Source: Pseudomonadota bacterium
GTDB taxonomy: Bacteria; Pseudomonadota; Gammaproteobacteria; Burkholderiales; Gallionellaceae
DNA: 64,000 nucleotides
Direction: 5' to 3'
Assembly (NCBI GenBank): GCA_021848465.1
Contig: JAJZUP010000007.1
Coordinates: 27,662-91,661, forward strand
Part shown: in pieces, positions 30,767-41,289 of the stretch
How positions within the stretch are numbered: position 1 is the stretch's first letter
Layout of the letters: every line of letters starts with the position of its first letter
Translations under genes and position numbers: made by a program
The notes under the pieces: model-generated
Seen by the model: the letters and a program-made list of their open reading frames with translations, nothing else
Told to the model about the DNA's origin: nothing
Database searches by the model: none

Positions 30767-32979
30767 CGTACTTGAGCTTGTTTGTGAATCAGGAAGGGCG
30801 CTGCATATTGTTTAATAAATTCATTGCTGGATTGCTGCGGGCTTTCCTGTGTTTTTCAATTGTCGTTAATTCCGCGCTGGCAGCTCAAGAGGACAGAGTC
30901 TCATTGAATTTCGTGAATGCGGATATCGAAGAAGTGGTGAAGGCCGTATCGCAAATTACCCGTAAAAACTTCCTGCTCGATCCGCGCGTGAAAGGGACAA
31001 TCAATATTGTCTCGGCTACGGCGGTACCTCCGGCCCTGGCATATGACATTTTGCTTTCCGCTTTGCGCATGCAGGGGTTTGCTGCGGTGGAGTCGGGCGG
31101 TGTGACCAAGATCATGCCGGAAGCGGATGCCAAGCTGCATATCAATTCCACCGATGACAGCAAAGCGGGGGGGGATAAGCTGGTGACGCGGGTATATATG
31201 ATCAAGTATGAGTCCGCGACGCAACTGGTGTCGGTCTTGCGTCCGTTGATTGCCCCAAACAATATTGTGGTGGCCTACCCCAATACCAACGCATTGGTGG
31301 TGACGGACTATGCAAGCAACTTGAAGCGCATCGAGCAGATCGTGGCCTCAATCGACCAGCCCAGCATTTCGGGGCCGCAGATCATTCCGGTCAAATATGT
31401 TTCCGCATTGGATTTGGCAGCCACAATCAATCACCTGATGCAGGATGGGGCGGTGGTAGCCGCGGGCTCACCGGATGCCAGCCAGCGCTTCATCCTGGTG
31501 GCGGATGCGCGCAGTAACTCGCTGTTGTTGAATACCGACAGCCCGGCGCGAATCGCACGGGTTCGTGACCTGGCGGACAAGCTGGATGTGGAAGGGGCGA
31601 CCCCCGGAAATATGCATGTCGTTTATCTGAAAAATGCGGATGCAACCAGGCTTGCCCAGACATTGCGTGCGGTAGTAACCGGGGATGGCGCGACAAGTCC
31701 TGCCGCGTCGCCGGCAACCACGGCCGCGACGCCTTCTGCTGCAAGCGCTGCGCCGAGTGGCAGCGGGATCATCCAGGCGGATGCGGCTTCCAATGCGTTG
31801 ATTATCACTGCACCGGAAGCGATCTATAACAACTTGCGGGCAGTGATCGAAATGCTGGACGTACGGCGTGCGCAAGTTTACGTGGAAGCGCTGATTGCGG
31901 AGGTGACGGCCGACAAGGTGGCGGAGTTCGGCATCCAGTGGCAATCCATGAGCGGCCTCAACCAGGCCGGCGACCAGGTTATCGGCGGAACAAATTTCGG
32001 CACCTCCGGCGGCAATATCCTCAGTGCAGCGGGAAACCTGAGCACGGTGGGGCAGGGGCTGAATATTGGCGTGGTGAATGGCACGACGAATATTCCGGGC
32101 GTAGGAACCGTCCTGAATCTGGGGGTGCTGGCCAAATTCCTGGAGAATGATTCCAATGGCAATATTCTCTCCATGCCGAATTTGCTGACGCTGGACAACG
32201 AAGAGGCCAAGATCATCATCGGCCAGAACGTTCCCTTCATCACCGGCAGCTATGCTCAGACCGGCTCAGCCACTACCGCCACGCCTTTCCAGACCATAGA
32301 GCGCAAGGATGTCGGGCTGACTTTGCGCATCAAGCCGCAGATTACCGCGGGTGGCACGGTCAAGATGCAGGTCTATCAGGAAGTGTCCAGCGTGCAGAAT
32401 TTGACCAATGCCGCAGGCGTGATCACCAACAAGCGCTCACTGGAATCGAGCGTGCTGGTTGATGAAGGGCAACTGGTCGTGCTTGGCGGGCTGATCCAGG
32501 ACTCGGTGACGGCGGGGGAGGACAAGGTTCCTGTATTGGGTGATATTCCATTGCTCGGTAATTTATTCCGGCATGAAGTCAAGCATAGCGCCAAGACCAA
32601 CCTGATGATCTTTATCCGTCCCTATGTGCTGCGCACTGCTACGGCCTCTAATGGACTGACCCAGGATCGTTATGAGTATTTGCTGGGTGAGGAAAAGCAC
32701 AGCCAGACTCCCTCGCGTGCGTTGTTACCGGATATGCCTGCGCCAATGCTGCCGCCTTTGGCACTACAGGCGGCGCCTTCCAGAGGGGCGGGAGCCTCGT
32801 CCGGGAGGGCGCTGCCGGATGCCGCCGAAGCGTCTAAAGCAGAACCGGGGAAGCCGGCTGAGGCGCCATCTTCAGCGGCTGAGTCAGCCAAGCCCAATAC
32901 GGCTGCCGTAAAAAATGAGCCGGCTCCCGCCCCGGCAAACGCGGCAGGCAAACAACCGGCCGCAGCCGTACAACCTTAG
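30763..32979 (+). CDS. gspD: Type II secretion outer-membrane secretin D
   Basis: A 738-residue secretin. A signal peptide ends near ALAA (about residue 40). N0-N3 domains follow (VSLNFVNADIEEVVKAVSQITRKNFLLDP at N0). The secretin domain carries QVYVEALIAEVTADKVAEFGIQW and the C-terminal VPVLGDIPLLGNLFR signature. The protein forms the 15-fold outer-membrane gate for folded exoproteins. The last roughly 70 residues are an Ala/Pro/Lys-rich tail beyond the usual end, where the pilotin-binding S-domain would sit; no pilotin gene is nearby. Confidence 0.95.
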   Translation: MTYLSLFVNQEGRCILFNKFIAGLLRAFLCFSIVVNSALAAQEDRVSLNFVNADIEEVVKAVSQITRKNFLLDPRVKGTINIVSATAVPPALAYDILLSALRMQGFAAVESGGVTKIMPEADAKLHINSTDDSKAGGDKLVTRVYMIKYESATQLVSVLRPLIAPNNIVVAYPNTNALVVTDYASNLKRIEQIVASIDQPSISGPQIIPVKYVSALDLAATINHLMQDGAVVAAGSPDASQRFILVADARSNSLLLNTDSPARIARVRDLADKLDVEGATPGNMHVVYLKNADATRLAQTLRAVVTGDGATSPAASPATTAATPSAASAAPSGSGIIQADAASNALIITAPEAIYNNLRAVIEMLDVRRAQVYVEALIAEVTADKVAEFGIQWQSMSGLNQAGDQVIGGTNFGTSGGNILSAAGNLSTVGQGLNIGVVNGTTNIPGVGTVLNLGVLAKFLENDSNGNILSMPNLLTLDNEEAKIIIGQNVPFITGSYAQTGSATTATPFQTIERKDVGLTLRIKPQITAGGTVKMQVYQEVSSVQNLTNAAGVITNKRSLESSVLVDEGQLVVLGGLIQDSVTAGEDKVPVLGDIPLLGNLFRHEVKHSAKTNLMIFIRPYVLRTATASNGLTQDRYEYLLGEEKHSQTPSRALLPDMPAPMLPPLALQAAPSRGAGASSGRALPDAAEASKAEPGKPAEAPSSAAESAKPNTAAVKNEPAPAPANAAGKQPAAAVQP

Positions 32980-32990
32980 ACTGTGCCGAT

Positions 32991-34496
32991 ATGGATGCAA
33001 TGCTAGAGCGACCACCGGCAAAGGGCGTTTCGAGAAAGATTCCATACACGTTTGCAAAAGGCAAAGGGGTGCTGCTGACCCATCTGGATGGTACGGGCGC
33101 AACGGTATTGCTGCGTGACGACGCCGTGGCGGAAACGCTTATGGAGGTGCAGCGCGTACTGGGCGTGCCGGTCAGCGTGACGCTGGTTTCCCCCCCCGAT
33201 GATTTCAACCATGCTTTGGCACGCTCGTACGCGCAAGCCGAAGGGACTGCCGCGGCCCTCGCGGAAGACTTTGAGCAGGATCTGGACCTATCCCAACTGG
33301 TGCACGACTTGCCGCAAACGGAGGACCTGCTCGACGCGGAAAATGACGCACCGGTCATTCGCATGATCAATGCACTCTTGTCGCAGGCGGTACGCGAGAA
33401 TGCTTCAGACATTCACATTGAGCCATTTGAGACTTGCTCGGTTGTCCGCTTCCGTATCGATGGCACCCTAAAGGAGGTGATTGAGCCACATCGCGCGCTG
33501 CATGCGGCCATGGTGTCGCGCATCAAGATCATGGCGGAGCTGGATATTGCGGAAAAGCGCTTGCCCCAGGATGGGCGTATCACTTTGCGCCTGGCGGGCC
33601 GCCCGGTGGACGTGCGTGTTTCGACCTTGCCAACGGGGCATGGGGAGCGGGTAGTTTTGCGGCTTCTGGAAAAAGACTCGGCGCGTCTCGAGTTGTCTCG
33701 TCTGGGGATGCAGGGGGAAACATTGGCCTTGATGGACAAGCTGGTCAGGCAACCCCACGGCATCGTCCTGGTGACGGGGCCAACCGGCTCCGGCAAGACC
33801 ACCACCTTGTATGCTGCGCTTTCCCGTATTGATGCCACCGTAACCAATGTCATGACGGTGGAAGACCCGATTGAGTACGACCTTGCCGGCATTGGGCAGA
33901 CGCAAGTGAATCCGCGTATCGACTTGAGCTTTGCGCGCGCCTTGCGCGCCATTCTGCGCCAGGACCCCGATGTCATCATGATCGGCGAAATCCGCGATCT
34001 GGAAACCGCCCAGATAGCGGTGCAGTCCAGCCTCACCGGGCATTTAGTGCTGGCGACGCTGCATACCAATGACACAGCCAGTTCCGTCACACGTCTGACG
34101 GACATGGGCATCGAACCATTCCTGCTGTCTTCCAGTTTGCTTGGGGTGCTTGCCCAGCGGCTGGTGCGCACCCTGTGTCCGGATTGTCGCGAGCCATATG
34201 CGCCGGGGCCAGCGGAACTGGCCCTGTTTGAGGGAATGGCCACCCCGGGTTTGTTGTATCGCCCGATGGGCTGCGCTGCGTGCAATGACAGCGGATACCG
34301 GGGCCGTACCGGAATCTATGAGCTGCTCATCGTCGACGATGGCATGCGTCACCTGATTCACGACAAGGCGCCGGAGCTGGATTTGCGCGCGTATGCCTTG
34401 CAGCATGGCATGCGCGCCTTGCGCCAGGACGGCATGCGGCTTGTTTCTTCCGGAGCGACTTCGCTGGAAGAGTTGCTGCGGGTGACGCGGGAGTGA
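32991..34496 (+). CDS. gspE: Type II secretion ATPase E
   Basis: A 501-residue hexameric ATPase that powers pseudopilus assembly. Visible are the N1/N2 domain, Walker A GPTGSGKTT (263-271), the Asp box VEDPIEYDLAGIGQTQVN, Walker B DPDVIMIGEIRD and the His box LHTNDTASSVTRL. A zinc-binding tetracysteine module follows (LCPDC and GCAACNDSGYRGRTGIYE). It docks through its N-terminal domain on GspL. It starts 11 bp after gspD. Confidence 0.96.
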   Translation: MDAMLERPPAKGVSRKIPYTFAKGKGVLLTHLDGTGATVLLRDDAVAETLMEVQRVLGVPVSVTLVSPPDDFNHALARSYAQAEGTAAALAEDFEQDLDLSQLVHDLPQTEDLLDAENDAPVIRMINALLSQAVRENASDIHIEPFETCSVVRFRIDGTLKEVIEPHRALHAAMVSRIKIMAELDIAEKRLPQDGRITLRLAGRPVDVRVSTLPTGHGERVVLRLLEKDSARLELSRLGMQGETLALMDKLVRQPHGIVLVTGPTGSGKTTTLYAALSRIDATVTNVMTVEDPIEYDLAGIGQTQVNPRIDLSFARALRAILRQDPDVIMIGEIRDLETAQIAVQSSLTGHLVLATLHTNDTASSVTRLTDMGIEPFLLSSSLLGVLAQRLVRTLCPDCREPYAPGPAELALFEGMATPGLLYRPMGCAACNDSGYRGRTGIYELLIVDDGMRHLIHDKAPELDLRAYALQHGMRALRQDGMRLVSSGATSLEELLRVTRE

Positions 34497-34504
34497 GGTA
34501 GCGG

Positions 34505-35731
34505 ATGGCGGCTTTTCGTTACGATGCCCTGGATGCAACCGGGCGCAATGTGCGCGGCGTGATCGAGGCAGACACTTTGCGGCAAGCTCGTGCGGAATTG
34601 CGGGACTCGGGTTTGACCGTCGTCTCGGCGCTGGCGGTCTCGCAAGACGACATTCAGGCCGGCGCTGGCGTTGGCTGGCGCGAGCGATTCCGGCCCGGCA
34701 TAACCAGCGCCCAGCTCAGCCTGCTTACCAGGCAGCTAGCCACGCTGCTGGAGGCCGGCCTTACCCTGGAGCAAGCCATCAATGCCCTGATTGAGCAAAG
34801 CGAAAGTGAAAAAGCGCGCCAGGTGCTGGCCGGTGTGCGTGCGGAAATACTGGCCGGGCACACCTTGGCGGCAGCGATGGGCAAGTATGAGCGCATATTT
34901 CCGGATATTTACCGCGCTTTGGTGAAGGCAGGGGAAGCAACCGGCGAATTGGGCAAGGTCATGTCACGCCTGGCCGACTACACCGAGTCGCGCGAAGCGT
35001 TGCAGCAGAAAGTGGGGCTGGCGTTTGTGTATCCGGTGATTGTCACCGTTGTGGCCATGCTGGTGGTTACGGGTTTGCTGATGTATGTCGTGCCGCAGGT
35101 GGTAAGCGTTTTCCAGCAGTCGCACCAAAGCCTGCCATTGTTGACGAAGCTGCTGATCGGTTTAAGCGCGATGCTCCAGGCGGCCTGGCTGTATTTGCTG
35201 TTATTGATGGCGGCGGCAGTCCTGCTGGTGCGCGTCATGTTGCAGCGCGAGGAAATCCGTTATCGGTGGCACCTGTATGTGTTGCACCTGCCGGTGCTGG
35301 GGCGGCTGGTGCGCGGTATTAATGCCGCACGCATGGCTAGCACGCTGGCGATCCTTGCCGGAAGCGGAGTGCCGTTATTGGCGGCTATTCATGCTGCCGC
35401 CGGTGTCGTGAGAAATTTGCCGATGCGACGGGCGCTGGAAGAGGCATCAAGAAAAGTCCGGGAAGGGGTTGAGCTCAGTCGCGCGTTGGCGGCCTCGGGA
35501 CTGTTCCCGGTTATTTTGATTCATCTGATATCCAGCGGCGAATCCAGCGGCAAGCTGGATGCCATGCTGGAGCGCGCAGCAGCCCAGCAGGAGCGGGAGG
35601 TCGCAAACTACACCTCGGTATTGACCGCGCTGCTTGAGCCTGCACTGATCCTGGCAATGGGCGGCATCGTGCTGCTGATTGTGCTTGCCATCCTGATGCC
35701 TATTATCGAGATGAACCAGATGGTGCATTAG
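34505..35731 (+). CDS. gspF: Type II secretion inner-membrane protein F
   Basis: A 408-residue polytopic protein with two repeated cytoplasmic domains and three membrane helices. AAFRYDALDATGRNVRGVIEADTLRQAR is the family start. LTRQLATLLEAGLTLEQAINAL opens the first domain, and ASTLAILAGSGVPLLAAI the second. The C-terminal helix is ALILAMGGIVLLIVLAILMPI. It forms the centre of the assembly platform. It is the last gene of the gspCDEF operon, followed by a strong hairpin. Confidence 0.95.
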   Translation: MAAFRYDALDATGRNVRGVIEADTLRQARAELRDSGLTVVSALAVSQDDIQAGAGVGWRERFRPGITSAQLSLLTRQLATLLEAGLTLEQAINALIEQSESEKARQVLAGVRAEILAGHTLAAAMGKYERIFPDIYRALVKAGEATGELGKVMSRLADYTESREALQQKVGLAFVYPVIVTVVAMLVVTGLLMYVVPQVVSVFQQSHQSLPLLTKLLIGLSAMLQAAWLYLLLLMAAAVLLVRVMLQREEIRYRWHLYVLHLPVLGRLVRGINAARMASTLAILAGSGVPLLAAIHAAAGVVRNLPMRRALEEASRKVREGVELSRALAASGLFPVILIHLISSGESSGKLDAMLERAAAQQEREVANYTSVLTALLEPALILAMGGIVLLIVLAILMPIIEMNQMVH

Positions 35732-35775
35732 TCTTCGCCGACTACACGCCGTCATGGCGTGTAGCGGTGGAGACT
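35730..35775 (+). terminator. Large hairpin after gspF
   Basis: CTACACGCC-GTCAT-GGCGTGTAG is a perfect nine-pair stem (35742-35764), extended outside by imperfect AGTCT/AGACT pairs. No T tract follows, so it may be an mRNA 3' stabiliser or a factor-assisted terminator. Confidence 0.6.
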
Positions 35776-35798
35776 AACAGTCAGGTTGTGTCGTAACC

Positions 35799-35861
35799 AA
35801 ACCCTGCAATTATTTAACCACTTACTTCAGCTGTTCGAGGATGGTCGGGTTTTGGCTACGG
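35799..35861 (-). repeat. Decayed copy of the acs 3' end, distal
   Basis: About 50 bases match the last codons of acs (36009-36063) with only a few differences. On the minus strand it would read NPTILEQLK followed by a stop where acs has [13 protein letters not shown]. Confidence 0.8.
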
Positions 35862-35873
35862 CGCGCTGTGCTT

Positions 35874-35897
35874 AACTTGGGGCAGATGCCCCAAGTT
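35874..35897. repeat. Perfect inverted repeat between acs 3'-end copies
   Basis: AACTTGGGGC-AGAT-GCCCCAAGTT, ten pairs, between the two extra copies of the acs 3' end. It could act as a factor-dependent terminator for either direction. Confidence 0.6.
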
Positions 35898-35905
35898 AGC
35901 CTTCA

Positions 35906-35972
35906 CCGAACCCCCACCAACTAACGAATGACCTCTTTCAATTGTTCCAAGATGGCGGGGTTTTGGCTACGG
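35906..35972 (-). repeat. Decayed copy of the acs 3' end, proximal
   Basis: On the minus strand it reads [13 protein letters not shown] and a stop, a variant of the Acs C-terminus [13 protein letters not shown]. It shares the flank GGTTTTGGCTACGGCG with the distal copy, not with acs itself. Confidence 0.8.
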
Positions 35973-36019
35973 CGTAACGCCGGCTTGCGCAGGCATTAGT
36001 CTTTGCCGAAACCCGGCAA

Positions 36020-37984
<1,965 letters not shown>

Positions 37985-38008
37985 GAGGATTCCCTTTTTG
38001 ATGTCGAT

Positions 38009-39226
38009 TTATTGAAGGCCGGTAATCTGTTTCATATCGAAGCCCCATTTCTCGGGCTGCTCAATGTTGCTGATCGAGTCGGGAGATTTCGACAGGTCAA
38101 CATACTCGGGCATGATGGGTTCGTTCGACTTGGTGGAGAAGAATATCTTGACGCGCGGAGCGAGCAAGCTTTTTTCCGACTGTTCGATGACGACGGCCAG
38201 TCGCCCTGATTTCAGTTTGACCAGGCTGCCGGAGGGATAGATGCCGATGGTTTTGACGAAGGCGTGGAAAATCTTTTCATCAAAGTGCCCGTCTTTCCAT
38301 TCCGCCATTTTGCGGATGGTTTCGGAAGGCTCCCAGCCGTTTTTGTAGCAGCGATTGGAGGTGAGGGCGTCGTACACGTCACACACCGCGCCCATGCGGG
38401 CAAACAGCGTGAGCTTGTCGCCAGAAATGCCCTCCGGATAGCCCTTGCCATCCACGCGCTCGTGGTGGTGCAGGCAGACATCCAGCGCAACCGGATTGGC
38501 GCCGTTGGCGACGTTCAATACTTCCCAGCCTTTGCGCGGGTGATTCTTGATGATGGCAAACTCTTCGTCGGTCAATTTGCCGGGTTTGTTCAGTACCTCG
38601 GCGGGGATCAATGCCTTGCCGACATCGTGCAGCAGGCCCGCCATACCGGCATCCTTGAGATCCTGACCGCTCAGGCCGAGTTGCTTGCCGAGTGCGATCA
38701 TCAGGCCGGATACCGCGACCGAGTGCAGATAGGTGTAATCGTCGGCGCCTTTCAGGCGCGCGAGATTCAGGAATGCTTCCGGGTTGCGCGAGATCGAATT
38801 GCTGATTTCATCCACCAGCGGCTCAGCCTCGCTGACATTGATGGCGTTCCCCATGCGGATTTCATGGAACATCGAGGTGACGGCGGTTTTTCCCTCAGCC
38901 AGTAGCACGCGGGCGCGCTGCACCTCTTGCTGAATTGATACACGCTGAATGGGTTTGACCTGCTCGGTGGCAGTTTTGTGCAACTCCTGCTCTACCCGGC
39001 GCTGTTCTTCTTCTGCTGAAACTGCTTCGACGTCGCCTGCAACGTCGAGCCCTTTGCTGGTGTCGATCCAGACTTCCTGCAAACCGCAGGTTTGCAGGCT
39101 GTGCAGGTCGTTCGGGTCGGTCAGTTCAAAGGATTTCTTCCAGAAAGGGTGTTCCATCCAGCTTCCGCAAAGCTCCTGAACGAACATTCCGAGGCGGATG
39201 TCTTGTACACGGATTTTTTTCAGCAT
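38009..39226 (-). CDS. HD-GYP phosphodiesterase with DUF3391 N-terminus
   Basis: A 405-residue cytoplasmic protein. Residues 1-90 form a DUF3391 domain (MLKKIRVQDIRLGMFVQEL and onward, LQEVWIDTSKGLDV). The HD-GYP domain carries HSVAVSGLM, LLHDVGKALIP (catalytic HD), HHHERVDGKGYPEGI and DVYDALTSNR. All metal ligands and the GYP motif are present, so it should hydrolyse c-di-GMP. It lies upstream of acs on the same strand. Confidence 0.93.
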   Translation of the reverse strand: MLKKIRVQDIRLGMFVQELCGSWMEHPFWKKSFELTDPNDLHSLQTCGLQEVWIDTSKGLDVAGDVEAVSAEEEQRRVEQELHKTATEQVKPIQRVSIQQEVQRARVLLAEGKTAVTSMFHEIRMGNAINVSEAEPLVDEISNSISRNPEAFLNLARLKGADDYTYLHSVAVSGLMIALGKQLGLSGQDLKDAGMAGLLHDVGKALIPAEVLNKPGKLTDEEFAIIKNHPRKGWEVLNVANGANPVALDVCLHHHERVDGKGYPEGISGDKLTLFARMGAVCDVYDALTSNRCYKNGWEPSETIRKMAEWKDGHFDEKIFHAFVKTIGIYPSGSLVKLKSGRLAVVIEQSEKSLLAPRVKIFFSTKSNEPIMPEYVDLSKSPDSISNIEQPEKWGFDMKQITGLQ

Positions 39227-39391
39227 GATGTGATTGCCGTCTGTCTGGTCTTTGCATCAGGGTTTTTGGCGGATTATAACCAGAGGGCATGGAAAAAGCA
39301 TGCCGGAATGTGCCGGTTGTGGCTGTTGCTGGCACCGGGGAATGCGCTTAATCCACCTGTGCTGCATGGTTATTGCATATAAAATATATGT

Positions 39392-39646
39392 TCACTTGTA
39401 GCGTAATTTCATGACCAGCACGGCGCCCGCCAGGCATACGGTAATCCCGTTGGCAATAATGATCGGCCATGAGGTCAGCAGGATGCCGTAAATGAGCCAC
39501 AGCGCCACCCCGCTGGTGAAAGCGATGTACATGCCCAGCGAGATGTCGTGAGTGTGGCGGGTCTTCAGGATTTGCCAGACTTGCGGGACGAAGGCTAGGG
39601 TCGTCAGGGTGGCCGCGATGCCGCCAATCAGATTGGGGGTTTCCAT
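39392..39646 (-). CDS. SemiSWEET-type sugar transporter
   Basis: An 84-residue protein with three helices and the PQ-loop motif LAFVPQVWQILKTRHTHDIS in the first helix, typical of bacterial SemiSWEETs, which dimerise to move small sugars by facilitated diffusion. The last helix ends with KLRYK. It starts 2 bp before the end of the upstream outer-membrane factor gene, so it may be cotranscribed with the metal-efflux genes, although no functional link is obvious. Confidence 0.9.
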   Translation of the reverse strand: METPNLIGGIAATLTTLAFVPQVWQILKTRHTHDISLGMYIAFTSGVALWLIYGILLTSWPIIIANGITVCLAGAVLVMKLRYK

Positions 39647-39648
39647 GC

Positions 39649-40911
39649 TTAGTGTTTCACTGTCGAATGCTCGTCATGTTCGTCCAACGGCCATATCTGG
39701 TGGGCATCCAGCAGCAGGCGATAGCGGCTTTCGTTTGCGTCCAGTTGGGCAATATTCTCGGTCAAAGTGGATTCCAGCGCCAGGCGCCGTGCGGTCAGCG
39801 TGTCCGACAGGCTGCTTTCCCCCAGGGTATAGGCGCGCATCAGCAATTCCGCGTTCTTGCGCAGGCTGTCGGCCGCATCGCGCGCCTGCAGCCAAGTGTT
39901 GTAGCTATTGACGGCCTGGATATACGCCGCATAGATGTCGCCTTCCAGTCGCCGCTTTACCGCAGCCTCGCGCTGTTGCGCAATTTCTGCGGTGTATTCG
40001 GCGTGTTCGGCATTGATGCTGCGCAAGCCGAACGAAATGGGCACCGTGACATATACGCCGGCGACTTTTTCATTCCCGCCCATTTCATTCGAGAAACGCA
40101 GACCGACGGTCGGGTCGGGAATCTCATCGGCACGACTGCGCTCGGCCAGCATTTGCTGGATATTTCTTTCGGATGAGACGAGTGCGAGTTCGTGATTGTG
40201 CTCCAGGATTTGCTGTTTCCAGTAGGCGAGGTCATGTTCCACCTGAAGCGGGGTGCTTAGCTCTGGGTTGGACGGGAGCTGGATAGCCGGGAACTGACGC
40301 GCCAGATCGGCCCCGGCAAGCTGGGTGCGTAATTTGGCCTGTTGCCAGGCAACATTGGCCTGCGCAACGGCGGCCTGGGCCTGGTTCAACTCCATGCGCG
40401 GTGCGTCGCCGGCCTTGAAACGTTTTTCCGTGCTGGCGGCTTGCTGGCTCAGCAGATCTACCTGTTGCTGCCAGCGCGTGGCTTGTGCATTTTCGCGTTG
40501 CCAGTTGAACCACAGGTGCAGCAGGGTGCGGCCCGCCTCGTGGTGCGCATCGCCCAGCGCCAGCTCTGCACGGTTTACGCCCTCGTCGCCGATGTCGTCA
40601 TCAATCAGCATCTTGTTCGGCAAACGCAACGGACGCTCGATGGCTACATCCCATTCGTGCATCGTCTGGTCGGGCAGGGCGACCTTGCGCTGCGCGGAGC
40701 CGGCGCGGACGCTGAATTCATAGTTACCGCTTTGCCACTTGCGGCGGTTGGCTTCCTCCAGCTTGATACCGGTTTCCGCTGTGAGCACATTGATATGGTT
40801 GCCGAGGGCGATGTCGACTTGCGCATGAGGCGGCAGGTCGGGGAAATCCGATTCGGCGGCATAGGCCGCCGGCAACGCCAGTGCGGTGCAAAAAATGAGA
40901 AGGGTCTTCAT
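39649..40911 (-). CDS. CzcC-like outer-membrane efflux protein (TolC family)
   Basis: A 420-residue protein with a signal peptide (MKTLLIFCTALALPAAYA) and two long helical repeats of the OEP family (ETGIKLEEANRRKWQSGN, QRENAQATRWQQQVDLLSQQ and a second set, EHAEYTAEIAQQREAAVKRR). It should form the trimeric outer-membrane channel of the CzcCBA-type pump. The operon order here is adaptor, pump, DUF3240, channel, with the channel last instead of first as in Cupriavidus czcCBA. Its start overlaps the DUF3240 gene by 4 bp. Confidence 0.87.
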   Translation of the reverse strand: MKTLLIFCTALALPAAYAAESDFPDLPPHAQVDIALGNHINVLTAETGIKLEEANRRKWQSGNYEFSVRAGSAQRKVALPDQTMHEWDVAIERPLRLPNKMLIDDDIGDEGVNRAELALGDAHHEAGRTLLHLWFNWQRENAQATRWQQQVDLLSQQAASTEKRFKAGDAPRMELNQAQAAVAQANVAWQQAKLRTQLAGADLARQFPAIQLPSNPELSTPLQVEHDLAYWKQQILEHNHELALVSSERNIQQMLAERSRADEIPDPTVGLRFSNEMGGNEKVAGVYVTVPISFGLRSINAEHAEYTAEIAQQREAAVKRRLEGDIYAAYIQAVNSYNTWLQARDAADSLRKNAELLMRAYTLGESSLSDTLTARRLALESTLTENIAQLDANESRYRLLLDAHQIWPLDEHDEHSTVKH

Positions 40912-41219
40912 GCCAGCCTCCCGTATTCGATGACCGGGGTGATCCAGTAGGCGATGTCCGGGTTGGCTTCTTCGCGCTTGAGGTGAGCGATCAGGGCACG
41001 CGCATCCTCAATGTTCATCACCGAGCGCATTTCGATGCGCTGCGAGCGTCCGCGCACCTGCTCCACAATCGTCGGCAGTTTTTCCTTGCGGCTGTGTCCT
41101 TCGATCGGGTTACCGGAAAAACCGACCACCCATTCCGGATGCTCGAGCAGGTGGTCGATCAGGCGCTCCTGCAGCGATTTGTGGCAGACCAGCGTCAGGC
41201 AGCAATTCATTTTTTTCAT
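40908..41219 (-). CDS. DUF3240 family protein
   Basis: A 103-residue small protein (MKKMNCCLTLVCHKSLQERLIDHLLEHPEW, then RSVMNIEDARALIAHLKREEANPDIAYWITPV). Fold and length recall PII-like sensor domains. DUF3240 genes lie beside CzcCBA-type pumps in many Betaproteobacteria, suggesting a regulatory or metal-sensing accessory role, not proven. The Cys pair near the start could bind metal. It overlaps the channel gene by 4 bp and follows the pump gene by 70 bp. Confidence 0.85.
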   Translation of the reverse strand: MKKMNCCLTLVCHKSLQERLIDHLLEHPEWVVGFSGNPIEGHSRKEKLPTIVEQVRGRSQRIEMRSVMNIEDARALIAHLKREEANPDIAYWITPVIEYGRLA

Positions 41220-41289
41220 CGGTGCACCTCTCTGTTTGCGGCGTCATTGCGCAGGTAGCGTGTTACAGCCGTGTTGCGGGCATAAGGGG

